Below are positions 59,111-64,000 of a stretch of 64,000 bases of DNA, one piece after another (the stretch's first letter is position 1; the number at the start of each line of letters is the position of its first letter). The position numbers and the translations under genes were made by a program. This stretch comes from Paracentrotus lividus. Lineage: Eukaryota; Echinodermata; Echinoidea; Camarodonta; Echinidae. Where the stretch lies: positions 38,328,900 to 38,392,899 of the forward strand of contig CALNVZ010002974.1 of the NCBI GenBank assembly GCA_940671915.1, given 5' to 3'. The notes beneath the pieces were generated by a model. The model did not search any database and had not been told where the DNA came from. It was given only the letters and a program-made list of their open reading frames with translations.

Positions 59111-59839
59111 TGGAGGTATATGGAACAAATGTTGAGTATTTTGGAGATACTAATACCTCCATGTATGAAGTATGGGGTGTAGATCAAATTTAGGAGACCG
59201 AAGAAAGATATGACAAACAAAAAAGTGGAATACGAACAAGGATAATAAGCTTCTGTTCTCATTTGAAGGGGGGGGAAAGAGAGGTAGTTGTTCTTGATGA
59301 GCGATGATAATTTTGACAAAGAAGATTCTGATTAATGAGTATCAGTATGAAAAGATGACCCATTGTTGTCAAACTCGTTATATCATCCCAAATTCAAGTG
59401 AAAGAGCTATTCAGATTACAGAGATATTTCCCATTGATCATTGATGAGATACTCTCCCAAAATTACCCGATCCAAAAGAAAGCGGGATAATATTTAGCTT
59501 TTTCATATAAAGAAGAGAGCTTCGAGTTGTTAATAATTTGTATTCAATACATGACAGTTTGAATTTACAATCAATCTTCATGTCAGCCATTAATACATGT
59601 GCACTTTTGTCAGTATATTATTTACGGTATTTCATTGTCATCGTTTCGCTTGCCTCTTTAAGTTGCCGACGGTTCATAAATCAGTTTCATTTTATAAAAG
59701 GGCACAATTGAGATTTAAGCTGTTAACTTTATGCAAGTCTTTATTGATCTTTGCATCAAATCGAAATAACGAACAAAATCTAAGATAAACACTATCCTGT
59801 ATGAAAAAGTTCAGTCTCATCATATATCCCAAGAATATA

Positions 59840-60833
59840 CACTGTTCGTCATAAAAGTGGAATATTTTTTTCTGGCTCAAGCGACATTATGTTGCTCCGT
59901 TGTTAATTTCTTGAATGTGTTTGCCACCGCTTTCACTTTCTGGGATCCTGGGTATATCTTGGACGTTCCCTCAACCCTTATCGGGGATTTTTCTTCAAAA
60001 AAGTTTGTCATCCCCAGAGGATGGCCATTTTTGTCATTTTTTCTTATTTTTGGGGCCCTTTTTTGTTCACGCGACCCACCAAGGCCCCCTCAGTCCTATC
60101 CCAAGGAAACACTTCTGAGGTGGAGATTTGTTATTGTTCTTTAAATTAAATCAAGATTTATGGTTACAGGCTCGACTCTTTTGTCTAGGGGAGGGGTCAA
60201 AATTTATTTTGATTGGGGTTCAACATTAATTTTATTAATTTTTACACCATGGAAATTTCTATCTTCCCTAAATTGTATTGTAAAATCTCAACCAAACATA
60301 AATCGAAATAGAATACTATCAATAATGACTATTTACAGCCTTGTCATCTAGGCTACAAAATGTAAGGGGAAAATGATAATATTTAAGGGTTAAAGGTGGT
60401 TTTTCATTTCTTTTGTTTTCAGCATAAAGATGGAATAAAATATTCCGAATTTTCACCATTCTCGTTTTTTACTTCAACCCCTCCCCTAGACAAGAGACCT
60501 TAGCCTGTCCCCGGAAATATAGATTTAACTTAAAGAACAATATAAACAGTACACCTCAGTCGCGTTTCCTGGGGGTAGGACTGAGGGGGGCTTGATCGGC
60601 CGGGAAAACAAAAAGGGGCCCCAAAATGAGAAAAAATGACAAAAATGGGCATCACGAGGGTTGACAAAACTTTTTTGGAAAAAGGTCCACGTAAAGGGTT
60701 GGGAGAATGTCCAAGATATAGCCAGGGTCCCAAAAAGTGAAAGCAGGGACAAATATATTCAAGAAATTAAAGTCGGAGCAAAATCATGTCGCTATAGCGG
60801 CAAAAGAATATTCCACCTTTATGACGGACAGTG
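59840..60833. mobile_element. 994-bp foldback element with TA target duplication
   Basis: Left arm about 59840-60202 and right arm about 60474-60833 are inverted copies, roughly 360 bp each, around a 270-bp AT-rich centre. Ends are CACTGTTCGTCATAAAAGTG and its partner CACCTTTATGACGGACAGTG. Both sides have TA (59838-59839, 60834-60835). TTTGTCTAGGGGAGGGGTC and ACCCCTCCCCTAGACAAGAG mark the inner arm ends. TA duplication and CACTG(T)-type termini fit the IS630-Tc1-mariner group, non-autonomous. A 95-codon frame in the left arm (59857-60144) has a partly corresponding frame in the right arm, but both are short and have no catalytic motif that I can see. Confidence 0.87.
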
Positions 60834-60845
60834 TACAACATGTTA

Positions 60846-61108
60846 AAACGAACCTACGGAACAACGAACCCTATTGCATTTTCGGACGAATGAACCCTAT
60901 TTCATTTTAGGACCAATGAAACTTCAGACAAACGAACCTTCGGAATAACGAACCCGGTTTCATTTTTGGACGAATGAACCTTCGGACTAATGCATCAAAT
61001 ATTCGGAATAGCGATCCTTATTTCATTTTCGGACAAACGAACATCCAGGTATAGGAAATTTACGTGTTCGGACAGACGAACCTCCGGAACAACGAACCTT
61101 CGGACAAA
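60846..61108. repeat. CGAACCTTCGGA phrase array
   Basis: Boxes of the form (A)CGAACCTTCGGAC/ACGAACC, with CGGAATAACGAACC, CGGACGAATGAACC and TTTCATTTTCGGAC variants, occur about every 14-35 bp in one orientation. Spacing is irregular and boxes are degenerate. It begins 10 bp after the foldback element ends. CGAA and TTCG within each box make small local hairpins possible. Frames across it are not genes. Confidence 0.85.
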
Positions 61109-61527
61109 GTTATGTTGTTCTTTCAAAACTCACACGGAGATCCCCAGGTTCAGATTGATACGTCACCGTTTCATTAGTTTCCGAAAGTCAATCAAAGGCG
61201 AGCAAAGGCAATCACATCTAAAATAATCTTTAAAACCAAATCACAATCTCACATCTTGAAAATAAACAAAGCAAAAACGGGCAATTCAGATGTTTCCCTC
61301 GCTTCCTCTTAACTCATCCCCATCCATGTAGTTTATTAAAATCATGATAGCAGCATTATCATCCAAACTTAGCCAAACCAATAAATGATTTTATCTGCCT
61401 AAGATGGACATCCGGTTGAGGAAGTCAAATGATTTGTTGATGTTTTTATTTTGGAGAAGAGAGATATGAGTATACGAGGTTGAGTTGTTCCACATGCCAG
61501 GCCGGTTAGAAAAAAAGAAGACCAGTA
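61109..61527. other. Gene-free DNA between repeats
   Basis: No gene, RNA or element ends are visible. Confidence 0.6.
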
Positions 61528-61530
61528 TAA

Positions 61531-61761
61531 TGCTACAGTCACACAGACACTTACGTATAGATACGTCCGGTTGCGTCCAAATATCATTTCATCTTCTATT
61601 CTATCATTTCTTAATGTATTTCTTTGTTTTACTGGATGACGAAATTATCAATATTTCCACTGCTGATATGACGGGTAGGCATCAGTGGGGATCCGCAGAA
61701 AAGAAAATAATTTTTGGACGCATCGGACGTAATATACGTAAGTGTCTGTGTGACTGTAGCA
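61531..61761. mobile_element. 231-bp Harbinger-like MITE, TAA target duplication
   Basis: TIRs of about 50 bp: TGCTACAGTCACACAGACAC, TTACGTATA...ACGTCCG...GCGTCCAAA on the left, and the inverted match on the right ending GTGTCTGTGTGACTGTAGCA. TAA flanks both ends (61528-61530, 61762-61764). A 3-bp TWA duplication is the rule for PIF/Harbinger elements. A 140-codon frame (61485-61907) runs through and beyond it; because it translates MITE arms and a poly-T/G run, I reject it as a gene. Confidence 0.87.
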
Positions 61762-61764
61762 TAA

Positions 61765-61977
61765 GCATACACTACATTAGTGATGAAAGTCAGCAAAGAT
61801 CCTCATTTTGTTTTGTTTTTGTTTTTTGTTTTTTTTGGGGGGGGGGACTGCAAAAACAAAAACAACAAAAACCAAAACAAGAGCAAGGTTTTGTTTTTGA
61901 GAATTGAAGCTACAACCAAAATATGACTAATTCACGCTCATTGAAATTAGTTCTGATGGACGAAATCACACTTTATA
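61765..61977. other. Gene-free DNA with a mirror-like G/T then A/C stretch
   Basis: GTTTTTGTTTTTTG runs into a G9 run (about 61838-61847) and is then followed by CAAAAACAAAAACAACAAAA, so the T-rich and A-rich sides can pair into a loose simple-sequence hairpin at about 61808-61880. Confidence 0.6.
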
Positions 61978-62837
61978 GTAGGGGAGACCGGGTATGGACG
62001 TTACAAAATTCACATTTTGGGCCAGATGATTCTAATGAAAGAACTCACGCACTCCATATTGGGTCTGTAGTTAGCCTATTATGTTGGCTAAACCTGAGAC
62101 ATATAAAACTGAAAACATGTAAACACTAATTAACTACAGCTTAATTAGTGAAGACATTTTTTTTGTAACAACCTACCCCATAAACGGGGTAGGTTGTTAA
62201 CAACCATACGGGGTCAATTGTTACAATATGTAAACATACGGGTAAAGTTGACAATGTGTAAATCTCTTATACCATACTTTAATTCAACTTTCCAGTTTCT
62301 TGACATAGTTAACAGTGGATCAAGCAGAGCCTAGAATATACAAAAGTAATAATAGAAAAATAAAAATATTAACACCAGAAAATTGAAAAAAAAAAAAAAA
62401 TTTATAGTGTATGTAATTGGGGTAGGTTGTTACATCGACATGGGGTAGGTTGTTTGTAACAACCTACCCCATGGGTGATTTTACACATAAAATCACTGTA
62501 GCAAAGCCATTAGGCAGAATTACAGGGCATGGCTCAGGGTAGTAATTCGTGACATAATTGTACTATATTTACAATACCAGACTATCATCCATCTGCCTTA
62601 AGTTTAAGAGCTATTACAATTTCAATTTTTGTCCAAATTTACTTGAACTGTAAAAAATGGTTTTTGTGATTTACTTTTTAATAAAACAACGGAGAAACCT
62701 CACGACCCGGCAGTTCATCACAGCTATGTGTAGGCTGTATATATAGATCCAGTTAGCACATCCTCTCTTGTTCCATCTTAGCACACTGAGAACTGTAACA
62801 ACTAACCCGTGTAACTTCCATACCCGGTCTCCCCTAC
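61978..62837. mobile_element. 860-bp element with 27-bp TIRs and internal hairpins
   Basis: The left end GTAGGGGAGACCGGGTATGG (61978-62004 in full) and right end CCATACCCGGTCTCCCCTAC (62811-62837 in full) match over 27 bp with one mismatch. Flanks are TTATA (61973-61977) and CTATA (62838-62842), a likely 5-bp duplication with one change. Inside, the box GGGGTAGGTTGTTAC occurs five times: inverted pairs at 62165-62201 and 62442-62470, and one at 62418-62432. There is no long frame, so it is non-autonomous. The superfamily is not assigned. Confidence 0.88.
62165..62201. repeat. Hairpin GTAACAACCTACCCC / GGGGTAGGTTGTTAAC
   Basis: A 15-bp perfect stem with the loop ATAAAC lies inside the 860-bp element. 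A second, facing pair of the same boxes occurs at 62442-62470 with the opposite box order (GGGGTAGGTTGTT first). Confidence 0.88.
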
Positions 62838-62842
62838 CTATA

Positions 62843-64000
62843 TTGGCATTTTAGGGAAATATAATAAAACTACTGTAAGTGACAATTTTTAGTCTAATCT
62901 ACATTCCAAATCGATCCAGACATGAAAGAAGCATCTGTCGATCATCTTTCCAAATTTTATCTGACCACGAACAACAAAGCATAATCTAGAAAATAAACAA
63001 GAGTCCATCAGTGCTGGTCGATGGCTGACTAAAAGCTGTGGATCGGACCAGCTATAACCATGGATCATTTATGTGTCTTTGCATTGAAAAACGTTCTACG
63101 GTAGGGTACATGCAGGTAATATGGGCCAGCAGGTAATATGGGCCACCTGAAGCAAATCATGTCGTGACCGTCGACCGGTGACCGGTGACCGGTGTGAGCA
63201 CCATAATGTTGTTTATATGAACTGTATACGAAAATATATCGTCGTGAGAGCATCTGATGCCAAAATTTCTCTGAGAAAATTGCTGAAAACCTACAAGGTA
63301 GGTAAAACTATACGGCTTTTTTTTACCCTGATGTAAAATTTGATATTTCACAGAATGTGATGGTGAAAGAGTGTTTGAGGGGGTAACCTAAATTGTTTTG
63401 TATATTTAGTAGGCTTATAGTTTCATTTTGATCATATTAGCGTGTACAGGTCAATTTGTTTTAGTGAAGGGGTGCAATGTGGCACTGAATGCTTGCCTGA
63501 CACAGCAACATTAGTGCAGGTAATATGGACATCCAAAATGGCGGAAATGATTCTGGTACTTAGTATTGGGATGAGGCATCAATCTCTTTGCTACGATTTT
63601 TGGGGGTATATTCACAGTATATAATTAATACAAATAACTTATTGTAGGTCTATATTGACTTGTATAATGAAAATAATATTTAAACTAGATTTTAATTCGT
63701 CATGGGGACGAATTAGGTGGTCTGTCTCTCAGTCTGATCAGCACATTAACGATAGGGAATATGTCAGCTACAACATACTCGAAACTGGGCGAAAACCGAC
63801 CAGAAATAGGGCTGTTGCAGTATAGCTTCAGTACACGTTCATTATAAATTTAAATGTCAAATTTGCAATAGGGTTGTATTGGATATTGATTGATATTGAT
63901 TGATATTTATTTACATTGATAATGATGATCAATGATAGAAATAATAGAATCAAAGAAAAACCGTAAAAGATGGTATATGAAAAGATGAACAAAGAGGAAA
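62843..64000. other. Gene-free AT-rich DNA with two short tandem motifs
   Basis: GCAGGTAATATGGGCCA is repeated twice at about 63114-63147 and a third related string, GCAGGTAATATGGACA, appears at 63517. ACCGGTG is repeated three times at 63174-63194. No gene or RNA is supported to the window end. Confidence 0.6.

Larger units (their letters stand above)
54912..59837. other. Gene-free DNA with CpG cluster and pyrimidine tracts
   Basis: No gene is established. A local CpG-rich patch at about 55385-55530 stands out (see findings). The long frames at 56515-57204, 56612-57097 and 56619-57110 (161-229 codons) overlap each other in all three frames of one CT-rich tract and are not genes. Other sequence, including A/T runs near 55985-56000 and T17 near 57260, is unremarkable. 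Confidence 0.6.

Noticed and set aside
61485-61907. 140-codon plus-strand frame
   Set aside because: It runs through both arms of the Harbinger-like MITE and then through T/G and A/C simple sequence; no domain.

Overview
This window looks like intergenic or deep-intronic DNA from an animal nuclear genome. It is AT-rich and has no convincing protein-coding gene. Its open reading frames are short, scattered and mostly low-complexity. It holds many GA/CT microsatellites, G/C homopolymers and A/T runs, and an unusual density of foldback elements (MITEs) and short-motif repeats. Repeats carrying phrases such as GTTTCACAAAG, CTTGTCGGAC, TCAGGGAA and TAGGCCTA make me favour a marine invertebrate deuterostome, with an echinoderm such as a sea urchin as best guess. 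That is an inference from repeat style, not from a gene. I found no tRNA, rRNA, CRISPR or prokaryotic feature.

Layout. 1-14.8 kb: gene-free DNA with an 85-bp-scale triplicate (1.06 kb), two composite phrase-repeat loci (6.15-6.40 and 9.38-9.86 kb), a telomere-like patch (10.5 kb), a 293-bp CAGGG element inserted in an older repeat (10.7 kb), a pre-miRNA-sized hairpin (13.0 kb) and a MITE (13.3 kb). 14.8-17.95 kb: a clean nested transposon pair, in which a 1.94-kb element with a perfect 8-bp target duplication sits 7 bp from the end of a 1.19-kb foldback element. 18.6-19.4 kb: an old segmental tandem duplication carrying related MITEs.

21.09-40.40 kb is the largest structural feature and is almost certainly an assembly artefact. 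The same roughly 9-10 kb segment appears twice, on either side of a 25-N gap. The two copies are in the same order from end to end and differ mostly by small indels, as expected of two uncorrected long reads that each filled one gap. Everything there should be counted once, so the true locus is about 9-10 kb shorter. That segment itself contains several foldback MITEs, including two oppositely oriented copies of one family.

40.4-64 kb: a 4 x 74-bp minisatellite (40.6 kb), MITEs at 44.0, 47.0 and 50.4 kb, many purine/pyrimidine tracts, a 123-bp tandem duplication followed by a 26-27-bp minisatellite (53.8-54.2 kb), a perfect 21-bp-stem hairpin (54.4 kb), and at the right end four elements in a row: a 994-bp TA-flanked foldback, a CGAACCTTCGG phrase array, a TAA-flanked Harbinger-like MITE and an 860-bp element with 27-bp terminal repeats and internal GGGGTAGGTTG hairpins.

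No genes act together here. The biology that can be read is transposon history (nesting, empty site, target duplications), plus a recurring design in which short-TIR or foldback elements are filled with a repeated 8-15-bp box. No new gene system is visible.
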